A stretch of 64,000 nt of DNA from Mediterraneibacter catenae (GCF_008691045.1 NZ_VMSO01000001.1:186001-250000); one strand, 5' to 3'. Positions 53,039 through 62,387 are shown, counted from the stretch's first letter. Made by a program: numbers and translations. The notes: generated from the sequence alone by a model not told the origin.

Positions 53039-54978
53039 CAGAGGAGAAAAAGAGAAATATATGGTTTGTATTGACTATTATCACATCATCTGTTTATCTG
53101 TTATGGAGAATTTTTTTTACTATACCGTGGAATGGGGGCGTGATACAGGCGGCTGCGGGGATTATCCTTATTCTGGCGGAGACGGTGACTACACTGGGGA
53201 TGGCGGAACTGATGGTCAGCCGAATGAAGAACAAAGGCTGTGAGATACCGCTTCCGGATATCCCGGCCGGTCAATTTCCGGAGATTGATGTATTGATCGC
53301 CACACATAATGAGCCGGAAGAGCTTCTCTACAAGACAGTCAACGCCTGTACATTTCTGGAATATCCGGACAGGTCAAAGGTGCATGTCTATGTGTGCGAT
53401 GACGGAAACCGGACGGAGATCAAAGAGATGGCAGAACATCTCGGAGCAGGATATCTGGGACTTGCAGACAATATTCATGCCAAGTCCGGAAACTACAATA
53501 ACGCTCTCTCGTATACATCATCCCCTCTGATTGCCACTTTTGACGCGGATATGATCCCGCGAAGGACATTTTTGATGAAGACGGTTCCTTATTTTCTTAT
53601 TCCCGAAAAGCGGATCGGGCTCGTCCAGACGCCTCAGAGCTTCTACAATCAGGATCTCTTCCAGTTTAATCTCTTCTCAGAGCGGTACATTCCGAATGAA
53701 CAGGACTTTTTCTCAAGAGAGATCAATATATTGCGCAACGCCACCAATACTGCGGCATATACAGGGAGCAATACTGTAATATTGCGGTCCGCCCTGGAAG
53801 AGATCGGCGGATTCCCATACGATACGGTGACGGAGGATTTTGAGGTCAGTCTGCGCCTTCAAAAAGCGGGCTATATTACTTATGCTTCTTCTGAAGTGCA
53901 GGCGGCAGGACTTTCAACTACGACTGTGGAGAGTATGATCAGACAGAGGGTACGGTGGGCTAGGGGCGTGATCCAGAGCATCCGCAATACAAACGCGGTA
54001 TTTACGAGGAAATTTACTGTGGCTGCCCGGCTGTCCTATCTGAATGCGTATCTGTACTGGTGGTCCTTTCTGTGCAGGATGGTATTTATTCTCGCTCCTA
54101 TCCTGTTCGCCCTGTTCGGATTCCGGCTGGTAGAGTGCGGATTTTGGGAACTTTTGCTGTTCTGGCTGCCATCCCATCTGTCGTACCGTGCGGCGATGGA
54201 ATATCTGAGTACAAATATCCGGAATATCCGCTGGAGTCAGATCATAGATACGATTCTGGCACCATATCTGATTATTCCGGTGTTACTGGAATCTGTCGGG
54301 ATACGTGAGAAGAAGTTTACAGTGACGGATAAAAAGAAGAAAAGGATAAATACGGCTTCGGCGAGGTATCTCATCCCTCATGGTATACTGATTGCTCTGA
54401 CAGTTGTATCAATCCTTCATTTTATAAGGGGGAAATACGGTATGGCTCTTGTATACAGCAGCGTGATACTTTTCTGGCTGGGATATAATCTGACGGGGCT
54501 TGTATATGCGGTGTTTTTCATGCTGGGCAGAGAATCCAGACGTATTTCAGACAGGATAGGAGCAGAAGAGAAAGCAGAAATATGGGTCAGGGGAATATGC
54601 AGGGCCGGTTTAACAGAGGATGTGTCCGAGGAAGGAATAGGCCTGCGGATGCCGGAAATGCCGCAGATCAATAAAGGGGAGCACTTTCGGGTTGTAGTGA
54701 CAACAGAGTATTACCGTGCAGTGATGTACGGAGTCTGTGTATACTGCCGCAGAGAAAATGAAGAGGGAGAGACCAGGGGATTCCTTGCCGCCAGGGTCTT
54801 TCCGGCGGAAGAGAGAGACCGTAGGAACTGGCTTCAGATTATCCATGACCGTGAGCACTCTCTGCCTACGGAGATAGATCCCTGGATGACCATATATGAT
54901 GAAGTGGACAGAAATGTCAGAAGGCGGTGGGAGCAGCATCGGAGACAGAAGAGGAAGAACGGGGAGGGTGTCTCATGA
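53035..54978 (+). CDS. BcsA-like processive glycosyltransferase with PilZ-type domain
   Basis: 647 residues. Two N-terminal helices precede a GT2 synthase domain with DVLIATHNEPEE, TFDADMIPRR, TVTEDFEVSLRLQ and the processive-enzyme motif RQRVRWARG. Several C-terminal helices follow. The tail (residues about 525-640) carries R-G-I-C-R followed by D-V-S-E-E-G, matching the PilZ consensus RxxxR and DxSxxG that binds c-di-GMP in BcsA. It should polymerise and extrude a polysaccharide when c-di-GMP is high. The product sugar is unknown. It is coupled by ATGA overlaps on both sides. Confidence 0.9.
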   Translation: MTEEKKRNIWFVLTIITSSVYLLWRIFFTIPWNGGVIQAAAGIILILAETVTTLGMAELMVSRMKNKGCEIPLPDIPAGQFPEIDVLIATHNEPEELLYKTVNACTFLEYPDRSKVHVYVCDDGNRTEIKEMAEHLGAGYLGLADNIHAKSGNYNNALSYTSSPLIATFDADMIPRRTFLMKTVPYFLIPEKRIGLVQTPQSFYNQDLFQFNLFSERYIPNEQDFFSREINILRNATNTAAYTGSNTVILRSALEEIGGFPYDTVTEDFEVSLRLQKAGYITYASSEVQAAGLSTTTVESMIRQRVRWARGVIQSIRNTNAVFTRKFTVAARLSYLNAYLYWWSFLCRMVFILAPILFALFGFRLVECGFWELLLFWLPSHLSYRAAMEYLSTNIRNIRWSQIIDTILAPYLIIPVLLESVGIREKKFTVTDKKKKRINTASARYLIPHGILIALTVVSILHFIRGKYGMALVYSSVILFWLGYNLTGLVYAVFFMLGRESRRISDRIGAEEKAEIWVRGICRAGLTEDVSEEGIGLRMPEMPQINKGEHFRVVVTTEYYRAVMYGVCVYCRRENEEGETRGFLAARVFPAEERDRRNWLQIIHDREHSLPTEIDPWMTIYDEVDRNVRRRWEQHRRQKRKNGEGVS

Positions 54979-56765
54979 TACAGATACAGGAAACGCTCCG
55001 TGCGGCAGGGCAGACTTTACTGCTTATATTGTCGTTCTGGGGATATTTTTTTCTCGTGTACCGATTCGGGAGAGTAAGGGAATGGTTTGTGCCTGTCGTC
55101 TGCATGACAGGAATCGGGCTTGCGCTTTTCTGGGGAGGGCTGGCAGGGGATGTCTCCCTGGCAGCGAATATGGTTCTGGCAGGCGGTCTTGCCGGATTTG
55201 TGGTGTTTTTTATCTTTTGCATAAGAAGGAAAGTCCGTCTGCCGGGACGGAATCTGTGCAGATCCTGTTTTATTGTGGGAGCAGCAACGTTCGGCATACT
55301 ATCACTGAACCTGGAAATGCTTCATTACGATAATTTCTCTCATTGGGCGGTGATCGTGAAATATTTACTGTCTGCAGACAGACTTCCGGATGCAGATACA
55401 GTACTGGTTGCTTTCCGGAACTATCCTCCGGGCAGCAGTCTGTTTATTTATTATGTATGCAGACTTGCCGGGCACTCCCGGGGAATGATGCTTCTGGCGC
55501 AGAACAGTATGATTTTTGCATGCTTTTATGCTGTGTTTGGGATTGTAAAGGAAAACAGGCGATTTCTGCTCTATTCAGTCCTGGGAACAGGATGCGCGCT
55601 TCTGTCATATCTGAATCTGACGATTCGTATCAATAATCTGCTGGTCGACTTTCTGATGCCGCTTCTGGCAATGGCATCCGTGGCAGTTTCTTACCGCTGC
55701 AGGGATGAGAAGGGAAAACTGTGCCTTTTGCAGATTCTTCTGCTTGGCTTTACTGTGACTGTTAAGAGTACAGGTGTATATTTTGCGGGAACAGCGGCAA
55801 TTTATGCGCTGTGGGAAATTCTCAGGACAGAAATACCCGGTCATGTAAGCGGGAGAGACTGCTCGTCAGGAAGAACAGGGTACAGCAGAATGGGCAGACG
55901 CAGAGCAGGTGCTATTCTTCTGAGTGTGATACTTATCTGCGGCTCTTTTCTGCCTTCTATGGCATGGATATACCATGTACAGGCTCAATTGGAAGGGTAT
56001 GAAATGAATACTGGAAATCCTGTAGGGGAAGACGACTTCCGACAAGTCACGGAAAAGTTTTTTGAAGCGGCGTTTGATCCGTCGGGAAGGGCGTTACAAA
56101 TGCTTTCCTTCGGTATTTTTTTGTCGGCCGGAGCTGTCCTGTATGCAAGATTTAAGATAAAAAAGAAATGGAATCTGGGCAGGATACTTCCGGCTGTGAT
56201 TACCCTGACGATGTTGTATTATGCGGGAATGCTGTATATGTATCTGTATTCCATGTCCGCTGAGGAAGCACTCCGGATGGCAGGATTTGAGAGATATGCC
56301 TGCAGTGCGGTTATACTGTCTGCAGGACTGCTTCTCATGGGGGCGGTAACGGATATGGAGAGTTCCTTTGCAGTCAGTATTGACGACAGAGGGGCTTACC
56401 GGGCATATTCAAGCCCTTCGGCAAAACGCCGGTATCAGTATGCTGTCCTGGTATCTGTAATCGTGGCCGGGAACCTTCTCTATTCGGAGTTCAACGGATT
56501 GCGAAGCATCCGGGCAGAGTATGGGGAGTCGCTGCCGGCCAGGGCAGAAAAGATTGTCGGAGACAGGTGGTATAAAAATGGTGAAGCTGACATTAAAAAA
56601 TATCTGATTGTTGCTCCGGACGACAACGGACAGGTGGCAAGCGGCGAGGTACGGTATGTGTTCCGGTATTTCCTGTGGGCGCCTGATGTGGACGTGACGG
56701 AAGATCTGAGCGACATGGAGAGAGAAGAAGCGGAGAAAGAGTACGCCAGGATAATTTATCTCTGA
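54975..56765 (+). CDS. Polytopic GT-C-like membrane protein
   Basis: 596 residues with about twelve hydrophobic segments. The loop after the third or fourth helix has the aromatic and acidic sequence LEMLHYDNFSHWAVIVKYLL and then FRNYPPGSSLFIYYV, a layout seen in GT-C enzymes that use polyprenyl-linked sugars. An extracellular C-terminal domain of about 70 residues ends the protein. As last gene of the operon it may add side groups using the lipid-linked sugar made by the GT2-GtrA protein (inference). Confidence 0.7.
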   Translation: MIQIQETLRAAGQTLLLILSFWGYFFLVYRFGRVREWFVPVVCMTGIGLALFWGGLAGDVSLAANMVLAGGLAGFVVFFIFCIRRKVRLPGRNLCRSCFIVGAATFGILSLNLEMLHYDNFSHWAVIVKYLLSADRLPDADTVLVAFRNYPPGSSLFIYYVCRLAGHSRGMMLLAQNSMIFACFYAVFGIVKENRRFLLYSVLGTGCALLSYLNLTIRINNLLVDFLMPLLAMASVAVSYRCRDEKGKLCLLQILLLGFTVTVKSTGVYFAGTAAIYALWEILRTEIPGHVSGRDCSSGRTGYSRMGRRRAGAILLSVILICGSFLPSMAWIYHVQAQLEGYEMNTGNPVGEDDFRQVTEKFFEAAFDPSGRALQMLSFGIFLSAGAVLYARFKIKKKWNLGRILPAVITLTMLYYAGMLYMYLYSMSAEEALRMAGFERYACSAVILSAGLLLMGAVTDMESSFAVSIDDRGAYRAYSSPSAKRRYQYAVLVSVIVAGNLLYSEFNGLRSIRAEYGESLPARAEKIVGDRWYKNGEADIKKYLIVAPDDNGQVASGEVRYVFRYFLWAPDVDVTEDLSDMEREEAEKEYARIIYL

Positions 56766-56806
56766 TTAGTCTGACAAATGAAAAACCCTGTGCTAAACTA
56801 CTTGAA

Positions 56807-56957
56807 GCTTCTCGGAGGGCTGACTGTCAGAAAGAACCGCGTCAGCCGGATAAGAGGCAGGCTGAGAAGCCTGATCCTCGGAGGAAAAGTCATTCATGAG
56901 AAATGGCGAACCGGATAAGAGATAAGTTGAGACACTTATTCCTTATCCGGTTTTTTT
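56807..56957 (+). promoter_or_regulatory. Structured leader RNA with terminator before the MATE remnant
   Basis: GCTTCTC (56807-56813) pairs with GAGAAGC (56864-56870) and encloses GGCTGAC (56818-56824) / GTCAGCC (56841-56847). The terminator is CCGGATAAG (56911-56919) / CTTATCCGG (56942-56950) with an inner ATAAG/CTTAT helix and seven thymines. The sequence CCGGATAAGAG also occurs at 56846-56856, inside the first domain. The terminator 3' arm could therefore pair there instead, giving a switch. I do not recognise a known riboswitch class. Confidence 0.6.
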
Positions 56958-56987
56958 AGTAAGTGAATCACAGGAGGATGAGAAAAA

Positions 56988-57155
56988 ATGGATTTTCTGA
57001 ACGGAAAGATCAAAACGATCTACTTCAAGTATCTGTCGGCGGCGTTCGGCAGTGCACTGATCACTTCCATCTATTCCATCGTGGATATGGCCATGGTGGG
57101 ACAGTATCACGGGCCGGAGGGATCCGCAGCGCTTGCAGTGGTGGCTCCGGTATGG
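56988..57155 (+). pseudogene. MATE efflux gene, 5' fragment
   Basis: The first 55 codons (FLNGKIKTIYFKYLSAAFGS, then ITSIYSIVDMAMVGQYHGPE, then AALAVVAPVWNI) are the start of a MATE transporter, with GGAGG upstream. After VAPVWNI the DNA switches without a stop into an arginase-type sequence in another frame. Only the first helix and part of the second remain. Confidence 0.75.
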
Positions 57156-57565
57156 AATATAAGAAAGATGTCATATATGCCGGGATCGTGGCGGATCATC
57201 TGGAAGCGTGGGAGGAAGAGTACCAGAAAGAATACCAGATGAAGTTCCTGACACCGGATCAGCTTGCAGAAGATAGCGGGCCGCTCCTTGACTGGCTCAG
57301 GGAGAACGGATATAAGCATGTGATGATCCACTGGGATCTGGACGTGATCTCCCCGGCGGATTTTCGCTCCCTGCTCTGTGCAGAGCCTCATATCCCGCCG
57401 GTGGAGTACGCGGTGGGAGAGATGACTCTGGATCAGATACTCCGACTGATCAAAGATGTATCGGCTGAGTTTGACGTTGTCGCTCTGGGCATCACGGAAT
57501 TCCTGCCTTGGGATATCATCCGGCTGCAAAAAGGGCTCGGGGAGCTTAGTATATTTCACGAATAG
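57155..57565 (+). pseudogene. Arginase/ureohydrolase-family gene, 3' fragment
   Basis: In a different frame from the MATE start, about 135 residues match the C-terminal half of arginase-like enzymes: KKDVIYAGIVADHLEAWEEE, KHVMIHWDLDVISPADFRSL with the metal-binding D-x-D, and FDVVALGITEFLPWDIIRLQ. The N-terminal half with the other metal ligands is missing. It is joined directly to the MATE fragment by a deletion near 57155. Confidence 0.75.
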
Positions 57566-57578
57566 TATGTTTTGAATC

Positions 57579-57741
57579 TTAAATCCGGTTTTTATCTCCC
57601 CACTCACACATTCCGTCCAGGATGGGAATCAATGATTTCCCTCTTTCAGTTAAACTGTATTCCACTTTGGGAGGAATCTGAGGATATTCCTCCCGGTGGA
57701 TAAGCTGGTCAGCTTCCAGTTCTTTTAATGTTGAACTCTTA
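57579..57741 (-). pseudogene. HxlR-family regulator, C-terminal fragment
   Basis: 53 codons on the minus strand: [20 protein letters not shown], then [20 protein letters not shown], ending EWGDKNRI. This is the wing and C terminus of an HxlR winged helix. The start and first helices are absent. It sits just after the intact MATE gene on the same strand. HxlR genes often regulate such transporters. Confidence 0.75.
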
Positions 57742-57746
57742 AAGTC

Positions 57747-59105
57747 TTATAAGGAGACCTTCAGCTTTTGTTTGTCTTTCCACAGATAGTATCCGATAAA
57801 TGCCAGAGCGGTGATCACCCAGGTCACGGGGTAGCTGAATATGATGGCGTGGATCGTGGGTGATATTCTCAGTACGCCTGCGAGCCAGATGATCCTTAAG
57901 ACGCAGACTCCGAGAAGGGTGATCACTACAGGGACGATCACATTTCCACGACCTCTGAGCGAGCCGCCGAGTACCTCGATAAACACATAGACGATATACC
58001 ATGGCGTGATGAACAGGAGCATGTCAGATCCGATCTGCACAACAGTCTCATCTGCGGTAAACAGGCGGAAGAGGAGTCCTCTTGCCCCGATCAGAACAGC
58101 GACAAGGACAAAGGACACGACCAGATCCATACACAGGCATACCCGGGTGCTCCTTCGTACACGATCCATTTTGCCGGCGCCATAGTTCTGTCCGACAAAT
58201 GTGGTGATGGAGATACCGAACGCGGTGCTGACCATCCAGAAAATGGCGTCCAGTTTGCCGAACGCGGACCATGCTGCAGCGGTATCTGTACCGAACGTGT
58301 TGATCGCGGCCTGAATGGCGATGTTCGTGATCGCAAAAAGGACAGACTCAAAGCCGGTGGGAATACCGAGCTTTAACTGCAGTTTCAGGAGCGAGCCGTG
58401 GAAACGGATCTTCCTCAGAGAGAGATGGAGCAGTCCGCCGGAACGCATCAGTTTATAGGTTACAAGAAAGGCGCTTACTGCCTGCGCGAGCAATGTGGCG
58501 ATGGCGACGCCCATGACGCCCATATGGAACACAAGGACAAAAACCATGTCCAGAATGATGTTGATGACACAGCATATGATCAGGATGTACAGCGGATTCC
58601 TGGAGTCCCCGGTTGCGCGAAGGATAGCGGAGCCCATATTGTAGACGAGTACGAACAGGATACCTGCAAAATAAATCCGCAGATACACAAGAGAATCCGC
58701 CATGATCTCTGCCGGTGTATTCATGAGCCGGAGCATGAAAGGTGCGGACAGTATGCCGATAAATGTGAGCGCAATCCCGCCGGCCACAGCGATCGCATAT
58801 GCATTGTGGAGACCTGCATTTGCTGTATCTTCTTTCCGTGCCCCTGTGAACTGGGCGATGGTGACGGCAGCGCCCGAGGAAAGTCCGGTGAAGAAACCGA
58901 CTACCAGGGCAACGATCTGCGCAGAGGAACCGCCCACACTGGCAAGCGCTTCCTTCCCTACAAACTGACCTACGATCACACTGTCAATCGTATTGTAAAG
59001 CTGCTGGAAAAATGTTCCGAGCAGGATCGGGAAAAAGAACAGCAGAAGCTGTTTCCAGATGATTCCTTCTGTGATTTCATTTTTTGTCTGACGTATTGTT
59101 TCCAT
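57747..59105 (-). CDS. MATE family multidrug/Na+ efflux transporter
   Basis: 452 residues with twelve hydrophobic segments in two halves. Family features are ILLGTFFQQLYNTIDSVIVG near the start, GSSAQIVALVVGFFTGLSSG and the second-half copy AFGISITTFVGQNYGAG. It exports cationic compounds in exchange for Na+ or H+. I chose the ATG at 59105 with GAGGGAA upstream. The ATG at 59120 lacks a ribosome site. It is divergent from the UmuC-like gene, and the LexA box lies between them. Confidence 0.9.
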   Translation of the reverse strand: METIRQTKNEITEGIIWKQLLLFFFPILLGTFFQQLYNTIDSVIVGQFVGKEALASVGGSSAQIVALVVGFFTGLSSGAAVTIAQFTGARKEDTANAGLHNAYAIAVAGGIALTFIGILSAPFMLRLMNTPAEIMADSLVYLRIYFAGILFVLVYNMGSAILRATGDSRNPLYILIICCVINIILDMVFVLVFHMGVMGVAIATLLAQAVSAFLVTYKLMRSGGLLHLSLRKIRFHGSLLKLQLKLGIPTGFESVLFAITNIAIQAAINTFGTDTAAAWSAFGKLDAIFWMVSTAFGISITTFVGQNYGAGKMDRVRRSTRVCLCMDLVVSFVLVAVLIGARGLLFRLFTADETVVQIGSDMLLFITPWYIVYVFIEVLGGSLRGRGNVIVPVVITLLGVCVLRIIWLAGVLRISPTIHAIIFSYPVTWVITALAFIGYYLWKDKQKLKVSL

Positions 59106-59182
59106 AATATTCCCTCTCATAAAACAGCGTAAGTATATGTATTATAATCTTAGTTTATAAAAAGAGCAAGAAAATATAAAGA

Positions 59183-59217
59183 GAACACTTGTTCGAAAAT
59201 AAAAATTATGATAAACT
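59183..59217 (+). promoter_or_regulatory. LexA (SOS) box overlapping the UmuC-yolD promoter
   Basis: GAAC-ACTT-GTTC (59183-59194) matches the Gram-positive LexA core GAAC-N4-GTTC. Its right half supplies the -35 box TTGTTC (59189-59194), followed by a 17-bp spacer and TAAACT (59212-59217). LexA bound here would block transcription of the Y-family polymerase until DNA damage. Confidence 0.8.
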
Positions 59218-59243
59218 TAATCTGTAGCAGGGAGGCGGATAAG

Positions 59244-60767
59244 ATGGATAAAAGAACTTATATTGCGATTGACCTGAAATCATTTTATGCCTCTGTAGAG
59301 TGTATGGAGCGGGGGCTGGACCCGATGACAACAAATCTGGTAGTAGCGGATAAGAGCCGGACGGAGAAAACGATCTGTCTTGCGGTCTCTCCTTCTCTCA
59401 AGTCCTATGGAATTCCGGGCAGGGCGCGACTGTTTGAAGTAGTGCAGAAAGTCGGGGAAGTCAACGCGCTGCGTCGTCAGAGAGCACCGGGGCATAAGCT
59501 CACCGGATCTTCCTGTCAGGATCCGGAGCTGAAAAAGGATCCGGCGCTGGCAGTGGATTATGTGGTCGCTCCGCCGCAGATGGCACATTATATGAAGATC
59601 AGCGGTGAGATTTACGAGATATATCTTAAGTATATCGCTCCGGAAGATATCCATGTTTACTCCATAGATGAGGTGTTTATTGATGCTACATCTTATCTCG
59701 GGACATATCAGATGACTGCCAGGGAACTGGCTGTAAAGATGATCCGTGACGTACTTGATACTGTCGGCATTACTGCCACCGCGGGAATTGGTTCCAACCT
59801 GTATCTCTGTAAAGTGGCTATGGATATCGGGGCAAAGCGTATCCCGGCAGATGAGAATGGCGTGCGTATTGCTGAACTGGATGAAATCTCATACCGGCAG
59901 CAGTTGTGGGGGCATCGTCCGCTCACCGACTTCTGGCGGGTCGGGAGAGGATATGCAAAGAAGCTGGAAGAGTGCGGGCTGTTTACGATGGGAGATATTG
60001 CCCGCTGTTCTCTGGGGAAACCGACAGATTATCATAATGAAGATCTTCTGTATAGGCTGTTCGGAGTCAACGCAGAGCTCCTGATCGATCATGCATGGGG
60101 CTGGGAACCTTGTACTATTGCCGATATCAAGGCATACAGGCCGCAGAGCAGCAGCGTGGGTTCCGGCCAGGTACTGCAGTGCCCGTATCCGTTTGAGAAG
60201 GCAAGGCTGGTAGCGAGAGAGATGGCGGATCTGCTTGTACTGGATCTGGTAGATAAGGGACTTGTCACTGATCAGATTGTCCTGACAGTAGGATATGATA
60301 TAGATAATCTGAAAGATCCTGATCTGCAGAAACAGTATCGTGGAGAAATTAAAACAGACCGTTACGGAAGAAAGATTCCAAAGCATGCCCACGGTACGAT
60401 CAATCTGAAGCAGTATACATCTTCCACCCGTCAGATCGTACAGGCGGTAACGGAACTGTTCGACCGGATCGTAGATGAGAAACTTCTGGTGCGTAGGCTC
60501 AGTATGGCTGCCGAACATGTCATTCCGGAGGATGAGGCGGAGAGAGACATGAGGTTTGAGCAGATGGATCTTTTTACGGATTATACTGCTCTTCAGAGAG
60601 AGCAGGAAAAACAGGAGGCAGAACTGGAGCGGGAGAAAAAGATGCAGAAGGCTGTTCTGGAGATTAAGAAGAAGTTTGGAAAGAATGCGATATTAAGAGG
60701 GATGAATCTGGAAGAAGGTGCGACAGCCAGGGACAGGAACAGTCAGATCGGAGGTCATAAGGCATGA
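59244..60767 (+). CDS. Y-family DNA polymerase, UmuC-like
   Basis: 507 residues, longer than DinB. The catalytic region reads IAIDLKSFYASVECMERGLD at the N terminus and HVYSIDEVFIDATSYLG in the palm. ATAGIGSNLYLCKVAMDIGA, an HhH part (LTDFWRVGRGYAKKLEECGL) and a C-terminal extension with a coiled coil follow. It belongs to the UmuC/UvrX branch used in damage-induced mutagenesis. GGGAGG precedes the ATG at 59244. The upstream LexA box and downstream YolD gene support an SOS operon. Confidence 0.92.
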   Translation: MDKRTYIAIDLKSFYASVECMERGLDPMTTNLVVADKSRTEKTICLAVSPSLKSYGIPGRARLFEVVQKVGEVNALRRQRAPGHKLTGSSCQDPELKKDPALAVDYVVAPPQMAHYMKISGEIYEIYLKYIAPEDIHVYSIDEVFIDATSYLGTYQMTARELAVKMIRDVLDTVGITATAGIGSNLYLCKVAMDIGAKRIPADENGVRIAELDEISYRQQLWGHRPLTDFWRVGRGYAKKLEECGLFTMGDIARCSLGKPTDYHNEDLLYRLFGVNAELLIDHAWGWEPCTIADIKAYRPQSSSVGSGQVLQCPYPFEKARLVAREMADLLVLDLVDKGLVTDQIVLTVGYDIDNLKDPDLQKQYRGEIKTDRYGRKIPKHAHGTINLKQYTSSTRQIVQAVTELFDRIVDEKLLVRRLSMAAEHVIPEDEAERDMRFEQMDLFTDYTALQREQEKQEAELEREKKMQKAVLEIKKKFGKNAILRGMNLEEGATARDRNSQIGGHKA

Positions 60768-60810
60768 AAATCCGGAATGGAGATGATGAACTGTGAGTAT
60801 CGAGGGTACA

Positions 60811-61212
60811 ATGAAAAAATACGATGATATTATCCGGCTTCCCCATCATGTATCTTCTGTTCATCCGCATATGCCTGTATCTGACCGGGCGGCTCAGTTT
60901 GCACCTTTTGCTGCCCTGACCGGATATGGAGATGTGATAAAGGAAACGGCACGGCAGACGGATGCCAGACCGGAACTCTCAGAAGATGAAAAGGAAGCAC
61001 TGGATTATAAAATCCAGCTTGCATGCGGTCTTCCCGGAGACAAGCCGGAGATTACAATTACCTGTTTTGTTCCGGATGAGAAGAAATCCGGCGGGGCATA
61101 TCATACAGTTGAAGGCAGGATCAGACGGATCGATCCGGATGCAGGACAGCTAATCATGGAGGATGGGATTAGAATCAATCTGGAGGATATAGTGAATATT
61201 TTGTTCTGTTAA
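60811..61212 (+). CDS. YolD-like family protein
   Basis: 133 residues: MKKYDDIIRLPHHVSSVHPH, then MPVSDRAAQFAPFAALTGYG, and a C-terminal beta domain around RRIDPDAGQLIMEDGIRINL. YolD-like proteins are encoded beside UmuC-type polymerases in Firmicutes and are thought to replace UmuD. I chose the ATG at 60811, where relatives begin. A GTG at 60793 would add six residues. It follows the polymerase gene by about 40 bases. Confidence 0.85.
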   Translation: MKKYDDIIRLPHHVSSVHPHMPVSDRAAQFAPFAALTGYGDVIKETARQTDARPELSEDEKEALDYKIQLACGLPGDKPEITITCFVPDEKKSGGAYHTVEGRIRRIDPDAGQLIMEDGIRINLEDIVNILFC

Positions 61213-61328
61213 GAGATGCTCTTTAAGCATAACGAACCATGAACTCTAAGTATTTGAAGCATTGCTCATATTGTGTCAAAATATACGTATAAAGAAACAG
61301 GTGTTTTGCTGAAATGAGAGGAGAATAA

Positions 61329-62369
61329 ATGATGCAGTACACAAAATTAGGCAACTCGGACTTGAATGTATCCCGTATCTGTATGGGCTGTATGGGATTT
61401 GGAAACGCTGCTAACGGTCAGCACACATGGACGATAGATGAGGCTCACACCCGCGAGATTGTCCGCCGGGGACTGGAGTCGGGCATCAATTTTTACGATA
61501 CGGCAATCGGGTATCAGAGCGGTACGAGTGAGCAGTATCTTGGACGTGCGCTCAAAGACTTTGCAAAGCGAGAAGATGTTGTAGTCGCTACGAAATTTCT
61601 TCCCCGCACACCGGAGGAGATTGAACAGGGAGTGCCTGCACAGCAGCATATAGAGAAGATGATCAATAAGAGCCTTGAGAACCTTGGGATGGATTATGTG
61701 GATCTGTATATTTATCACATGTGGGATTACGCGACGCCGCTCTATGACATTATGGAAGGGCTGAACAATGTGGTGAAAGCAGGCAAGGCGAGATATATCG
61801 GTATTTCCAACTGTTATGCCTACCAGCTTGCCAAGGCGAACGCTCTGGCAGAAAAAGAAGGATTTGCGAAATTTGTGTCCATACAGGGACATTATAACCT
61901 TATTTTCCGCGAAGAGGAGAGGGAGATGGCGAAGCTCTGCCGTGAGGATAATATCGCTATGACTCCGTACAGTGCTTTGGCGGGCGGACGCCTCTCAAAG
62001 AAACCGGGAGAGACATCGAAGAGACTTGAGGAAGACGATTACGCAAGGCTGAAATACGACGGGACGGCGAAAGAAGACGGCATGATCATCTCCCGTGTGG
62101 CGGAACTGGCAGAAAATCGGGGAGTGTCAATGACAGAGATTTCACTCGCATGGCTGCTCACAAAAGTGGCTGCGCCGGTAGTCGGCGCAACGAAGCTTTC
62201 TCATGTGGAAGGCATGGCGAAAGCTGCGGAGATCTGTCTGACAAAAGACGAGATCACATATCTGGAAGAGCCGTACGTTCCTCACAGACTGGTAGGAGTC
62301 ATGGCGCAGAATACAGCGGACCAGGCTAAGGAAAAACATGTCTGGTCTACAGGAAACCAGAAGCTATAA
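61329..62369 (+). CDS. Aldo/keto reductase
   Basis: 346 residues, a single (beta/alpha)8 NADPH enzyme. The catalytic tetrad is visible: Asp and Tyr in INFYDTAIGYQSG, Lys in VVVATKFLP and His in LYIYHMW. The cofactor end has APVVGATKLSHVEGM. It reduces aldehydes, ketones or sugars. The exact substrate cannot be read. AGAGGAG lies upstream. It is monocistronic, ending in a terminator before the LysR gene. Confidence 0.9.
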   Translation: MMQYTKLGNSDLNVSRICMGCMGFGNAANGQHTWTIDEAHTREIVRRGLESGINFYDTAIGYQSGTSEQYLGRALKDFAKREDVVVATKFLPRTPEEIEQGVPAQQHIEKMINKSLENLGMDYVDLYIYHMWDYATPLYDIMEGLNNVVKAGKARYIGISNCYAYQLAKANALAEKEGFAKFVSIQGHYNLIFREEEREMAKLCREDNIAMTPYSALAGGRLSKKPGETSKRLEEDDYARLKYDGTAKEDGMIISRVAELAENRGVSMTEISLAWLLTKVAAPVVGATKLSHVEGMAKAAEICLTKDEITYLEEPYVPHRLVGVMAQNTADQAKEKHVWSTGNQKL

Positions 62370-62387
62370 TGGTAATCATCCATGCAG

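Noticed and set aside
56840..56890. Resemblance to a TPP riboswitch (GGCTGAGA and CCTGATC occur)
   Set aside because: The order, spacing and the other TPP consensus blocks do not fit, so the similarity was judged accidental.
58398..59132. 244-codon frame on the plus strand opposite the MATE transporter
   Set aside because: It is rich in Cys, His and Asp in a pattern expected from antisense reading of hydrophobic codons. The minus strand carries the transporter.
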